Part shown: positions 55,856 through 64,000 of the stretch, piece after piece
Numbering within the stretch: position 1 is the stretch's first letter
How the letters are laid out: each line of letters starts with the position of its first letter
Origin: JBEVJK01 sp963791325
GTDB taxonomy: Bacteria; Pseudomonadota; Alphaproteobacteria; Rhizobiales; Rhizobiaceae
Reading direction: 5' to 3'
Assembly: GCA_963791325.1 (NCBI GenBank)
Contig: CAWBRU010000003.1
Coordinates: 186,001-250,000 of the forward strand
Length of the DNA stretch: 64,000 bases
Program-made: the position numbers and the translations under genes
Notes under the pieces: model-generated
Database searches by the model: none
What the model saw: only the letters and a program-made list of their open reading frames with translations
What the model was told of the DNA's origin: nothing

Positions 55856-56512
55856 TCAGAACTTATAGGCGATGCCGGCCGTTAAGGTGTTGGTGTGGAG
55901 TTCAACATCGCCGAACCCGTCGATCGAACTATTGCCGAAATCATAGAAGCGGTACTCGAGGCGGCCAACCCAGTTGTTGGTGAAGGCATATTCGGCACCG
56001 GCTCCGACCGTCCAACCGGTGATGTTCTTACTAGAGTTCAGACTGACGCCTTCAAACAAGTCGGCATCGGCCGACACCTGGGTAAATGCAACGCCGGCGG
56101 TGGCGAACAGGAGAGTGCGGTTGATCGCATAGCCGACCCGGCCTCGCACCGAGGCCAAATAGTCGGAGCCGACATCGACGTTGAATCCATCGACCTCGAA
56201 TGTCTCGTCGTTCCAGACTCCGTTGAGGTCGCCTTCTATGCCGAAGACCCACGGACCGGCTTGGTAATTGTAACCCACATAGCCGCCAAGGAGGCCGCCG
56301 TTGAAGTTGTCCGAAAACACCCCAGTGTCAGTTTCGTTGAAACTGCTGTGGGACCAAAGACCGCCGCCCTGAATACCGATATAGCCACCTGTCCAGCTGA
56401 AGATCGGCACCTCCTGAATCACGGGCGCAGGCGTGGCCTCTTGGACCACATCAGCAGCGTAAACGGTGGTGTTTACCAAGCCAGCCACCAGTGCAAGGGC
56501 AACGACTCTCAT
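55856..56512 (-). CDS. Omp25/Omp31-type outer-membrane beta-barrel protein, copy 1
   Basis: A 218-residue porin-like protein. Signal peptide MRVVALALVAGLVNTTVYAA is followed by the family start SWTGGYIGIQGGGLWSHSSF, repeated amphipathic strands (GYNYQAGPWVFGIEGDLNGV, YLASVRGRVGYAINRTLLFA) and the terminal strand AGIAYKF ending in Phe. It is nearly identical to the gene at 62966-63622, including the ribosome site context AAGGAACAAAGCTT. The start at 56512 is set by that site; the frame is open to 56734. Confidence 0.92.
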   Translation of the reverse strand: MRVVALALVAGLVNTTVYAADVVQEATPAPVIQEVPIFSWTGGYIGIQGGGLWSHSSFNETDTGVFSDNFNGGLLGGYVGYNYQAGPWVFGIEGDLNGVWNDETFEVDGFNVDVGSDYLASVRGRVGYAINRTLLFATAGVAFTQVSADADLFEGVSLNSSKNITGWTVGAGAEYAFTNNWVGRLEYRFYDFGNSSIDGFGDVELHTNTLTAGIAYKF

Positions 56513-56730
56513 AAGCTTTGTTCCTTTACAATTCGAACTAGGCCATGACCCTTTGCAATCGGTAGCACATTGTAGTCCAATAGGCTGTGACAGGGTTGCA
56601 ACATCGGGCCTTATCCGCGCACCGACGCGGTCACAAATACCCTCCCGGTCGCCTTTCTCACGAGCCAACGCTCGCTCCGGCCGTGCGACGGGAGGGTGTC
56701 GGGACTTCAAGTCGCCACCAATCCGGCGGC

Positions 56731-56919
56731 TCAACGCCGTGCGGAACGTCGCGCCACGCCTGCGACACTGACCGGAGTGAGAGGACGCCCGACCACGGCG
56801 TTTGCCGCTGAGATAAACGCAGGAACACTCTGGAAATATAGGTGCTCGCCCGATTCAATCGCGCCTCCCATGCCGATCAGTGCAGCAACTAGGACGCCAG
56901 TTCGCTTCATCGCGGTCAT
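56731..56919 (-). CDS. small protein coupled to the OmpA-DUF2092 gene
   Basis: A 62-residue protein starting MTAMKRTGVLVAALIGMGGA and ending RPLTPVSVAGVARRSARR. The ATG overlaps the stop of the preceding gene by four bases. The final TPVSVAGVARR motif recurs, as I recall, in small proteins next to DUF2092 genes in other alphaproteobacteria. An N-terminal signal-like segment suggests export. Function unknown. Confidence 0.6.
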   Translation of the reverse strand: MTAMKRTGVLVAALIGMGGAIESGEHLYFQSVPAFISAANAVVGRPLTPVSVAGVARRSARR

Positions 56920-58187
56920 TTCTGATCTCCTCTGGCGAAGTTGGACGGCAATTCACTGGCCTTTTCCTGCAGATCCTTGATGTCGATCTTTTCCGCTTTT
57001 GTCGTATTGTTGAAGACAAAATCGTCCTTCACGGCTTGGTCACCTGTTTTCCAGTTGGTGAACTCGATGGTGTATTGCGGGGCATCGGGAACCAGTCTCG
57101 AAGTGATCACATATTTGCACGGTCTTGGCTGTTCACCCTGGGCGATCCAGACCTGCAAATCGACATCGTCCTTGCGGAATGCGAGGAAGTCGCATTCGGT
57201 GCCGTGGATGACACCACTGCCGAGGTCTTTCGAATTGTAAACGTCTTCCATCAATGCGGAATACGAATCTGACAGAAGCAGGTCAGCTGCCGGTAACGGC
57301 CTGTCGTGTTTGTCTTTCAGCTCGTCAATGACCTGATCGACTGTCCCGGCGAACTCAACTTCGGTGTACTTGTTGGCGTTCTTTCCCAAGAGGGTGAGAG
57401 TCTTTCCGTCGAACACGGTCTCAGTGTCTACGAAGCCGCCAGCGCGGGACGCCCGAATCTTGTCCGGTCGATCCAGCGTCACCGTCCCGGAACTTGCAAG
57501 CTCAAGCTTCTGCTTGTCGTTGGTCACCACCTCCAGCGCCGCATCGTAGTCGAAAGATATCGCTTGCTGCTTGGCCAAATAGTCCGACATCGCCTTGAGC
57601 AACTGCTTTGCAGCTTCCGAATCGGTGAACCTGATCAGCTCCACTCGACGGTTGAGTGCTCGCCCTTCCGGCGTATTATTGGGAGCAACGGGGCGCATTT
57701 CACCGGCACCTGCTGCAGCCAGTCTTTGTGCATCGATGCCGTGTTCAATCAGGGCCGTCTTGATCGCATTGGCACGCGCGAGCGACAGCGCCTCGTTGGG
57801 CTCCGGGTCACCCGTGGCGTCGGTGTGGCCCACGATTCTTAAATGCCAATCGGGAAAGTTTTTGAGTGTCTTCGCGATGTCATCGAGAAGGGACTTCGCG
57901 TCTGCCTCTATGGTTGCCTTGTCGCTCGCGAAATGCAGGCCATAGAGGTCATAGTGGTCCTTTGTCTGAAGGGCCTGTTGCATCGTCTCCCTTTTATATT
58001 GCTTGGCCAGATCATCTGCCGTCTGCGCCCAGCTGGGATTGCTGATTACGACGAGCCCGACCGCCAGGGCGACGATCCCTAACGCAGGCTGCGCTAAGCC
58101 TCTTCCTGGAGCACGGTCCAGCACCACAGCGCGGCGAGTCTTCGCCTTGCTCCCTGAGCCATGATCTAATAGGCCTTCAGTTTTCAT
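56916..58187 (-). CDS. OmpA-domain protein fused to DUF2092
   Basis: A 423-residue exported protein. After a long basic start and hydrophobic segment (LAVGLVVISNPSWA) comes an OmpA C-like domain that binds peptidoglycan: LYGLHFASDKATIEADAKSL, WHLRIVGHTDATGDPEPNEA, NRRVELIRF. The rest is DUF2092, a LolA-like beta-barrel half: AISFDYDAALEVVTNDKQKL, LDRPDKIRASRAGGFVDTET, GVIHGTECDFLAFRKDDVDL. GAGGGAGGAT precedes ATG 58187. DUF2092 proteins are predicted periplasmic and may handle lipoprotein or lipid; the fusion with OmpA would anchor it to the wall. Confidence 0.85.
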   Translation of the reverse strand: MKTEGLLDHGSGSKAKTRRAVVLDRAPGRGLAQPALGIVALAVGLVVISNPSWAQTADDLAKQYKRETMQQALQTKDHYDLYGLHFASDKATIEADAKSLLDDIAKTLKNFPDWHLRIVGHTDATGDPEPNEALSLARANAIKTALIEHGIDAQRLAAAGAGEMRPVAPNNTPEGRALNRRVELIRFTDSEAAKQLLKAMSDYLAKQQAISFDYDAALEVVTNDKQKLELASSGTVTLDRPDKIRASRAGGFVDTETVFDGKTLTLLGKNANKYTEVEFAGTVDQVIDELKDKHDRPLPAADLLLSDSYSALMEDVYNSKDLGSGVIHGTECDFLAFRKDDVDLQVWIAQGEQPRPCKYVITSRLVPDAPQYTIEFTNWKTGDQAVKDDFVFNNTTKAEKIDIKDLQEKASELPSNFARGDQK

Positions 58188-58467
58188 ACTATCCTCCCTC
58201 ATTGTGTTTTGCACCAATCGGCAGTGTCACCGGTAATTCTGGGCCGAAATGGAATGTCGGTTCTCGACGTACAATCAACGAAGCGCCCGCCGTGCGAAGC
58301 AAAGTCGATGTGACGAGATCGCCTGTTCAGAGCACGTCCCACTGCCATTCTGAGCGCAGCCGCACTCCTGACTGATCCTGCATCGCTCCGGCATCGGTCG
58401 GCGATGCTCGGCACTATGGGGTCGGACGCAATCGGAGGTCAGGACTCCTCTCGGTCAACACCGCTAT

Positions 58468-58992
58468 TCAGTCCCCGCCGTCTCCCACTGTCAGGAGGCG
58501 CTCCTCGACCTCATCCCTCATGTCGCGAAAGACGAAGATCGCCGCGATTCCCAGTCGTCGCCGCTGATCTGGACTAAGTGTCTGATAAAGCGGGTGCTAC
58601 GCATCGGCGAGTCGATTTAGTTCGGCCGATCGTTGAGCGAGGGCGTCGGCCCGCCTGTGCAGAAAGTCGATCGGATTTCGATTCTGCAGGAGTTCGATCG
58701 CGTTTTGATCGCGCAGCTCGGCCGCGCGTGCCTCTCGCTCGGCCAAGCGCGCTTGTCGCCCCGCCGCCCTGGAGCGGATCGCCTGTTCCACAGCCGGCCA
58801 GAGCTTCTCTTGGTCGGGCGCCATCTGCAAAGCAAATTTGACGATTGCAATCCGGGTATCCGTCAGCGCCTCGAACTCGGACGGTGTTAGCCGCTCACGG
58901 GAAGGCCCGCCCGGAACGTTTTGGGCACCTGCCGAAGACGGGGGTCCAAGCATCAGCAATGCAGCAAAGGCCAGGGGCACAAGTCTCAGCAT
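58468..58992 (-). pseudogene. LTXXQ/Spy-CpxP-like periplasmic protein with premature amber codon
   Basis: The start MLRLVPLAFAALLMLGPPSS is a signal peptide, followed by LTPSEFEALTDTRIAIVKFA, LQMAPDQEKLWPAVEQAIRS and a helical stretch to LNRLADA. Then a TAG codon (58599-58597) interrupts, but the same frame goes on for 42 codons with PLYQTLSPDQRRRLGI (the LTxxQ-type motif) and FVFRDMRDEVEERLLTV before TGA. Homologues run through this point, so the stop is a nonsense mutation or base error. The truncated product is 131 residues. Confidence 0.75.
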
Positions 58993-60431
58993 GGCATTCC
59001 TCCCAAGCTATGAGCACTGGAGGCATCAGCCTCGGCAGTTCAAATGCCCAACTCGCATTACATTCATCACAGCGGTTGCACCGGAGCACCTAACCGTCAC
59101 CGATCTCTGTGCTCGTAGCTGGCGGTATGGGACATGGACGCCTGCTCGGCCTATACCGGTGCGCAGGAGGACCGGCCTTTGCGCAGGTGCCGGACCCCGT
59201 ATGATGCCGAGCGCTGTCGAGTCTCCAGGCTGCGCCGCTATCGAACCAATCTCGCGCCGCCAGTGACCAAGCGCTTACGGTCGCTACACAATCCCGCTTA
59301 CACTTCAAGGGAAAGTCGTCCGAGCCGGTGCTCCGGCCGCCACCCTGAAACGCCCGCCTTGCCCGCGCCGACTCCCCCCTGGTCACCGTACCGAATGATA
59401 CATAAGCGTGTGAACTTTCGAGCGTTGGGTCTCGCCCCAGCGGGTCCGCTGAAATCGAAACAGCCTCTTATGCGATGGGCAAGATCGAAGAATGTCTCGC
59501 GTTGGCCGTCAGGCGCCAACCTCCCGATACCCAAGGAATATGATCGAACGCTCGGAACGCGCGCTTCTCGACACCTCAAAAGCGTTGAACCCGCAAGGCG
59601 CCGATCTATCACCGGCACTGCTGGATCGCCAGGCACAACCACCGCACCCTCCCGGCTGTTGTAGTCGCTTAAGCTCTGTCATTGTCTTCACTTATTTGAT
59701 TCAAAGTCAAGTTTCTCAGAGATGTTCGTTTGATTTCCGGATTCCAGGGTGAGCGTAGATGCTTGACTATTGCGTCAAACCAGTCCCTGGAAATCACTAA
59801 ACCTATTTAGCAAATTGTCGCTTATATTGCCTCTTCAAACTCGGCAGCAGCTTCGCCAACATATCTAATTTTGTTAAATTCATTTAAGAGGAATGTCTTC
59901 ATCTTTGGCAGCTGTAGATTAGTGGAACGACAGAACGCCGTTCGAGCCCACTCACCCGGAAGCCTCGCTCGTGCTGATGCTCAAATCCGATGTACAGATG
60001 TCACCAGATTTAACCTGGGCAACAGTGTACTGCCCGGGCCAAGCGTCCGACTGGAGCAAATAGGCAACATCGTCTGAGAAAGATGAAGCTGCTGCATTCA
60101 CGGGTTGCAAGATCCGCGTTAGAGATCATAGTCAACTGGGGATCTTGGACAGCTTGGGCAGTGAGGGACTCGAGGTGTTCTCGGTGACGTTTGTAGTGCC
60201 CGTCAACAGGATCAACGCTCAGGCTACCTGGGTGTTCGCGTCGCGAACTTGCACCCAGGAAAATCGCCGGCCGGTGGCGAGGCTATCTTTCTCCGGAGTT
60301 CGCTTGGCCCTCGAAGCCGTTGTTCGCCTCGTGCGCGCTCGGAACGGCCTCCTTTAGCCAGGCTAGTGGGGCGCTGGATAGTGCCGAGACTACAGCCTGC
60401 ACCACCACCGGGATCGGATTGGAGTCATGTG
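58993..60431. other. 1.4-kb stretch without a supportable gene
   Basis: Short frames only. A distinctly A/T-rich patch lies at about 59,680-59,940. The end of the stretch may contain lost N-terminal codons of the next gene. Confidence 0.4.
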
Positions 60432-62095
60432 ATGAACGGTCTCGGCCGACGCTTCCTGAGCTATATCGTCGAAAAGGCGCTTGCCGGCCGGGCCGACCGC
60501 ATCAAGGCCTTCTCCATCGCCACCGATGTGCTGGGGCGGGTTCGTCCTTCGACGGTTCAAGCGATCCTGTGGTGAGGATCGAGGCGGGGTGCGTGCGCCG
60601 CGCGCTGGAACATTACTACCTGACCGCCGGCGCCGACGATCCGATCATCATCACCATCCCTAAGGGAGCCTATGTGCCGGCTTTCACCTTGCATGACACC
60701 GGGTCAGGTTGCGGTGAGGAGGAAAGCGGCAAGCCCAGTGTTGTCTCAGAGCAGCCGCGCAGGTCGCGTCGTCTCGGCTGGCCGCCATTGCTGGCGGTCA
60801 TACTCGTCGGCGCGGGGCTGATCGCCGGCTGGAGCTACGGGCTGCTTCCGGCCGTGGAAGCGAGCACGCCCGCACAGACGCCGACGCTTTCAAGGCTGCT
60901 CGTCTCTCCGTTCACCTTCGATGGCGGTGCGGCGCACTCAGCGGACATCGCCCAGGGCTTGACCCAGGAAGTGGTGCGCCAGCTGGCGTCCTTCCGCGAA
61001 ATCGAGGTGGTGGCCGGGCCGCAGCCGACGTCGTCCGGCATGGCTGATCCGGTTCAGTACCAGCTTCAGGGCGCGCTGCGGGTGATCGACAGGCGCTATC
61101 GGTTGAGTGTACGGCTAATCGACATCGCCGACGGCTCGGTGGTCTGGGCGGAGAATTACGACGCGGAAGTCGACCCTGCCAGGCTCCTGGACAGTGAATC
61201 GGCCATCGCCGCCAAGGTCGCAACTGCCGTCGCCCAGCCCTATGGCGTGGTCTTCCGCACCGATGCCGCGAAGCTGGAGCGCGAGACGCCGAACGACTGG
61301 GCCCCCTACCGGTGCACGCTCGCCTACTGCACGCTCGCCTACTATGCCTACCGGGCCGACCTCAATCCGCAGGCCCACAGCGCCGTGGAGAGATGCCTGG
61401 AAAAGACCACAGTTGCGTTCCCGACCTATTCCACTGCCTGGGCGCTTTTGTCGCTCACCTACCTCGATGAGGTCCGTTTCCGCTATGCGGTCGGCGGCGG
61501 CTCGACCCCGCCGCTTGAGCGCGCCTTCGACGCCGCGCGGCGGGCCGTCGACCTCGATCCCAACAACGCCCGGGCGCTGCAGTCCTATATGACTGCGCTG
61601 TTCTTCAGCCAGGACGTCGAGGCCGCGATGAAGGTAGGCGCGCGCGCCATCGCCATCAATCCGAACGACACCGAGCTGCTCGCGGAATACGGGTTACGCC
61701 TGGCCCTGACTGGCGAGTGGGCGCGCGGCCGCGATCTGATGCTGGACGTGCTCGACCGCAATCCGGGACCGCTCGGCTATTACGAGAGCGTGGTCGCGCT
61801 CTGTTATTACATGCTCGGCGACTATGGCAGCGCCGGGGTGTGGATCGGAAAGGCGAAGCTTTCCGCCAACCCGATCTACCACGTGATCGCGGCCGCCATC
61901 TATGGCCAGCTCGGTCGCCGGGAGGAAGCGGAGGCAGAACGGCAATGGTTCGCCAAGGCCGCGCCTGAAATTCTGACCGAGCTGCCCAAGGTAATTCGGA
62001 TGCGCAGCATCAAGCCCAAGGACGAGGCCCACCTGCTGGACGGGCTCGCCAAAGCCGGGCTAATCAGCTTGGAGTCTGTGAAACAACAGGGATGA
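60432..62095 (+). pseudogene. winged-helix / TolB-like / TPR protein (adenylate-cyclase-associated type), frameshifted
   Basis: ATG 60432 starts MNGLGRRFLSYIVEKALAGR, then ADRIKAFSIATDVLGR; after a frame change near 60,541 it reads SSFDGSSDPVVRIEAGCVRR and IIITIPKGAYVPAF. This is the N-terminal domain of a rhizobial family with one membrane helix (LLAVILVGAGLIAGWSYGLL), a TolB-like domain (LLVSPFTFDGGAAHSADIAQ, RYRLSVRLIDIADGSVVWAE) and C-terminal TPR repeats (AVDLDPNNARALQSYMTALF, RAIAINPNDTELLAEYGLRL). The first helix of the domain seems missing. The rest (about 510 residues) is intact. The family is thought to be regulatory; the role is unknown. Confidence 0.7.
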
Positions 62096-62160
62096 TGGCT
62101 GGCTGCTGATCTTTCAGTGCTGCCCGTCCCGCTGGGTGTGGAGGGCACGGCGTCAGAAGA

Positions 62161-62463
62161 ATGGAGCGCAGCATGATCGGCCGTCCGGGTGTTCGGCTTC
62201 GCCCCGTAAGCCTCGGGCTCTTCATGGGATTTGCTGTTCTCGCAACGCGTTCGGGCGCAGTTACACTGACCAACCTCGACACCGAACCCTTCACCTGGAC
62301 AGTCACCGAAAGGGGCGAACGAGCGGAGCTGACGGTGGGCGCCGGCCAGACGGTCGAATTCTGCTCGGACGGCTGTTTTGTGATCGGGCCGAGTGGCGAT
62401 CGTGCAGCGCTCATGGGAAATGAGCATTTGGAAATCAGGGGTGGCCGTGTTCGGGTAAAATAG
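62161..62463 (+). CDS. small exported protein
   Basis: A 100-residue protein with a signal peptide (about residues 14-33, ending ATRSGA) and a beta-rich domain: LTNLDTEPFTWTVTERGERA, LTVGAGQTVEFCSDGCFVIG. The two close cysteines may form a disulfide. Similar short periplasmic proteins are common in rhizobia (recalled), function unknown. Start at 62161 or at ATG 62173. Confidence 0.62.
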   Translation: MERSMIGRPGVRLRPVSLGLFMGFAVLATRSGAVTLTNLDTEPFTWTVTERGERAELTVGAGQTVEFCSDGCFVIGPSGDRAALMGNEHLEIRGGRVRVK

Positions 62464-62531
62464 AGCTGGCCTGGTGCACTGGCTGTTCATTCGAGGGCGG
62501 GCGAAAACTCTAGCGGCGAAAGGGGATCGAG

Positions 62532-62858
62532 GTGCCTGTTTATGTAGCTGAAATCGCAGGACGAGCGATATTTGCATTCGATGCCGATGACGAGGGTAAC
62601 GCGAGCGCACGTGTGTCCGACAAGGCTTTCGTGCATGACCTGCACGTGCTTCAGCACGGCGGTCGCTCACTCTGGGATGGCTCGGCGGAAATATGCCTTC
62701 GTTCCGCTCGACCTGAGGAGGCGGCTGTTTGGCAGGCGGATCACGACGCCAGCGGTCAAAATGCAAAGTCCCCTTGGCGTGTTTTCCTGTTGCCGGTAAT
62801 CGATCCAAGCAAATTCGACGATGACCACGGCGACGAGGATCACACCGATTTCGATTAA
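62532..62858 (+). CDS. conserved small hypothetical protein
   Basis: A 108-residue acidic protein starting at GTG 62532 with AGGGGATCGAG upstream. VYVAEIAGRAIFAFDADDEG and LHVLQHGGRSLWDGSAEICL give an alpha/beta pattern seen in short rhizobial proteins of unknown function. The C-terminus is very acidic (DDDHGDEDHTDFD). No signal peptide, so likely cytosolic. Confidence 0.55.
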   Translation: MPVYVAEIAGRAIFAFDADDEGNASARVSDKAFVHDLHVLQHGGRSLWDGSAEICLRSARPEEAAVWQADHDASGQNAKSPWRVFLLPVIDPSKFDDDHGDEDHTDFD

Positions 62859-62965
62859 GAGCCGCAAACTGTGGCAGTCATATCACAGCCCTTTTTACCA
62901 AATGGTGGTACGAACCATTATCGACGGGCCATGGGACTTGGTTCGATAAGGAAGGAACAAAGCTT

Positions 62966-63622
62966 ATGAGAATCTTCCCTCTCGCGCTTTTGGCTGGCCT
63001 GGCAAGTACCGGCGCTTACGCTGCCGATGTGGTCGAGGAGGCTCCGCCTGCACCTGTGGTTCAGGAAGCGCCTATATTTAGCTGGACCGGTGGCTATATC
63101 GGTATTCAGGGTGGCGGCCTCTGGTCCCACAGCAGTTTCAATGAATCCGACACCGGCTTGTTCTCGGACAACTTCAATGGAGGTCTTCTTGGCGGTTATG
63201 CCGGCTACAACTACCAAGCCGGCGCCTGGGTGTTCGGCATAGAAGGCGACTTCAACGGGGTCTGGAACGACGAAACGTTCAACGTCGGCGGCTTCGACGT
63301 GGATATCGGCACCGACTACCTGGCCTCGGTGCGGGGCCGCGTAGGCTATGCAATTGACCGCACTCTGCTCTTCGCCACCGCTGGCGTGGCGTTTACCCAG
63401 ATGTCGGCCGAGGCCGACCTCTTTAATGGTGTCAGTCTGAACACGGACAAAAACTTTACCGGCTGGACGGTCGGAGCTGGCGCCGAATACGCCTTTACCA
63501 ACAACTGGATCGGCCGCCTCGAGTACCGCTTTTATGACTTCGGCAACAGTTCGCTCGACAACTTCGGCGACGTCGACCTCCACACCAACACAGTGACGGC
63601 CGGCATCGCCTACAAGTTCTGA
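62966..63622 (+). CDS. Omp25/Omp31-type outer-membrane beta-barrel protein, copy 2
   Basis: A 218-residue near-identical paralogue of 55856-56512 on the opposite strand. Signal peptide MRIFPLALLAGLASTGAYAA, then VPAPVVQEAP-like linker, SWTGGYIGIQGGGLWSHSSF, GYNYQAGAWVFGIEGDFNGV and YLASVRGRVGYAIDRTLLFA, ending AGIAYKF. Differences are mostly conservative (for example ESDTGLF for ETDTGVF). GGAAGGAACAAAGCTT precedes the ATG in both genes. A hairpin terminator follows. Confidence 0.93.
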   Translation: MRIFPLALLAGLASTGAYAADVVEEAPPAPVVQEAPIFSWTGGYIGIQGGGLWSHSSFNESDTGLFSDNFNGGLLGGYAGYNYQAGAWVFGIEGDFNGVWNDETFNVGGFDVDIGTDYLASVRGRVGYAIDRTLLFATAGVAFTQMSAEADLFNGVSLNTDKNFTGWTVGAGAEYAFTNNWIGRLEYRFYDFGNSSLDNFGDVDLHTNTVTAGIAYKF

Positions 63623-63638
63623 CCGTCACAGCAACACG

Positions 63639-63667
63639 AATTGGCCCGGACATCGTCTGGGCCAATT
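63639..63667 (+). terminator. hairpin terminator after Omp25 copy 2
   Basis: AATTGGCCC / GGGCCAATT, perfect 9-bp stem with an 11-base loop, followed by TGTTAG. The T content after the stem is modest. Confidence 0.6.
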
Positions 63668-63919
63668 TGTTAGTGGTCGTCGCTCGCGCACAGCGCGGTT
63701 ACATTGAGCGGACCCCCTTCGCCATGGGTTGTTTGCAAATCCGTGCGAAGTGAGTCCGATCAGACAGTCGATTTAGATCCTCGAGTTCCGGACACTCTTT
63801 AGCCCATCGAGAAATATTCAAAGCAGCCATGCTGAACCTGATACCCTGCTCCTGATCAGCCGCCCGATTCCAGGCGAATGAGTATCGAGTTCGACTTCCT
63901 AACGACCATCCAGAAAGCC

Positions 63920-64000
63920 ATGTCAATTGCTGCCGCCCCTACTTGGTGCCGACTCGCGCGATGGCTGATGCTGCTGTGCGGTTTTTCAGCTGGCTGTATG
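63920..64000 (+). CDS. probable lipoprotein, 5' end only
   Basis: From ATG 63920 the frame reads MSIAAAPTWCRLARWLMLLC and GFSAGCM to the window edge. RLARWLMLLCGFSAGC is a lipoprotein signal with a lipobox Cys. The rest lies outside the window. Confidence 0.4.
   Translation, partial: MSIAAAPTWCRLARWLMLLCGFSAGCM

Noticed and set aside
60320..60590. Upstream extension of the TPR protein in its long frame
   Set aside because: The family N-terminal domain is in another frame; the extension in the long frame is not family-like.
63699..63926. 75-codon minus-strand ORF at the right end
   Set aside because: No ribosome site or family resemblance; the plus-strand lipoprotein start is better supported.
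1..64000. CRISPR array, rRNA operon or complete prophage
   Set aside because: No regularly spaced repeats, no rRNA sequence and no phage structural genes were seen.

Overview
The window looks like a GC-rich alphaproteobacterial chromosome segment, most likely from Hyphomicrobiales (Rhizobiales). That placement is an inference. It rests on the ubiE-ubiB-coaBC order, GapR (DUF2312), the short 205-residue phosphoglycerate mutase, Omp25-type porins, a DUF2092 lipoprotein-carrier-like protein and short dispersed palindromic repeats of rhizobial type.

Positions 1-24,400 are a compact housekeeping block. It holds the end of uppP (frameshifted), a glutathione transferase, queG, a YeeZ-like epimerase, mepA, glk, an MsbA-type exporter, dapB, gpmA, tRNA-Leu(CAG), an RlpA-like protein, gapR divergent from an XRE/S24 regulator, an RND efflux pump with its adaptor, a 1-Cys peroxiredoxin, coaBC-vapC-vapB-ubiB-ubiE, adenosine deaminase, an endonuclease/exonuclease-family protein and upp.

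Positions 24,470-33,834 hold a nucleoside import and salvage cluster: substrate-binding protein, ABC ATPase, two permeases, cytidine deaminase, purine nucleoside phosphorylase and thymidine phosphorylase. slyX, a small HTH protein and msrA lie in or beside it. Almost every gene here is broken by single-base indels. Wherever I could resolve them, the indels sit at third codon positions, which points to a sequence or assembly artefact rather than to dead genes. Together with add and upp, the cluster would take up nucleosides and feed bases and ribose phosphates into salvage.

After tRNA-Ser(GGA) at 34,502-34,592 the character changes. Gene density falls, and degraded genes, IS fragments (IS5, IS91, IS3 families) and orphan hypotheticals dominate. 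Recognisable intact genes include an NAD-dependent epimerase, a DUF6894 protein, an IS3-family transposase, an LssY-domain lipoprotein, an aquaporin and a cobalamin-binding radical SAM enzyme of unknown function. From 51 to 63.7 kb there is an envelope-stress set: an HdeA-like chaperone, a DUF2541-like protein, an AI-2E-family permease, a small lipoprotein, two near-identical Omp25 porins in inverted orientation, an OmpA-DUF2092 protein with a coupled small partner, and an LTXXQ/Spy-like protein with a premature amber codon. The frameshifts here (E2-like acyltransferase, winged-helix/TPR protein, Crp-type HTH) look like ordinary gene decay.

I found no CRISPR array, no rRNA and no complete prophage. 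No wholly new multi-gene system is evident. The best candidates for new biology are the orphan radical SAM enzyme, the OmpA-DUF2092 unit, and the toxin-antitoxin pair embedded in the ubiquinone/CoA operon.
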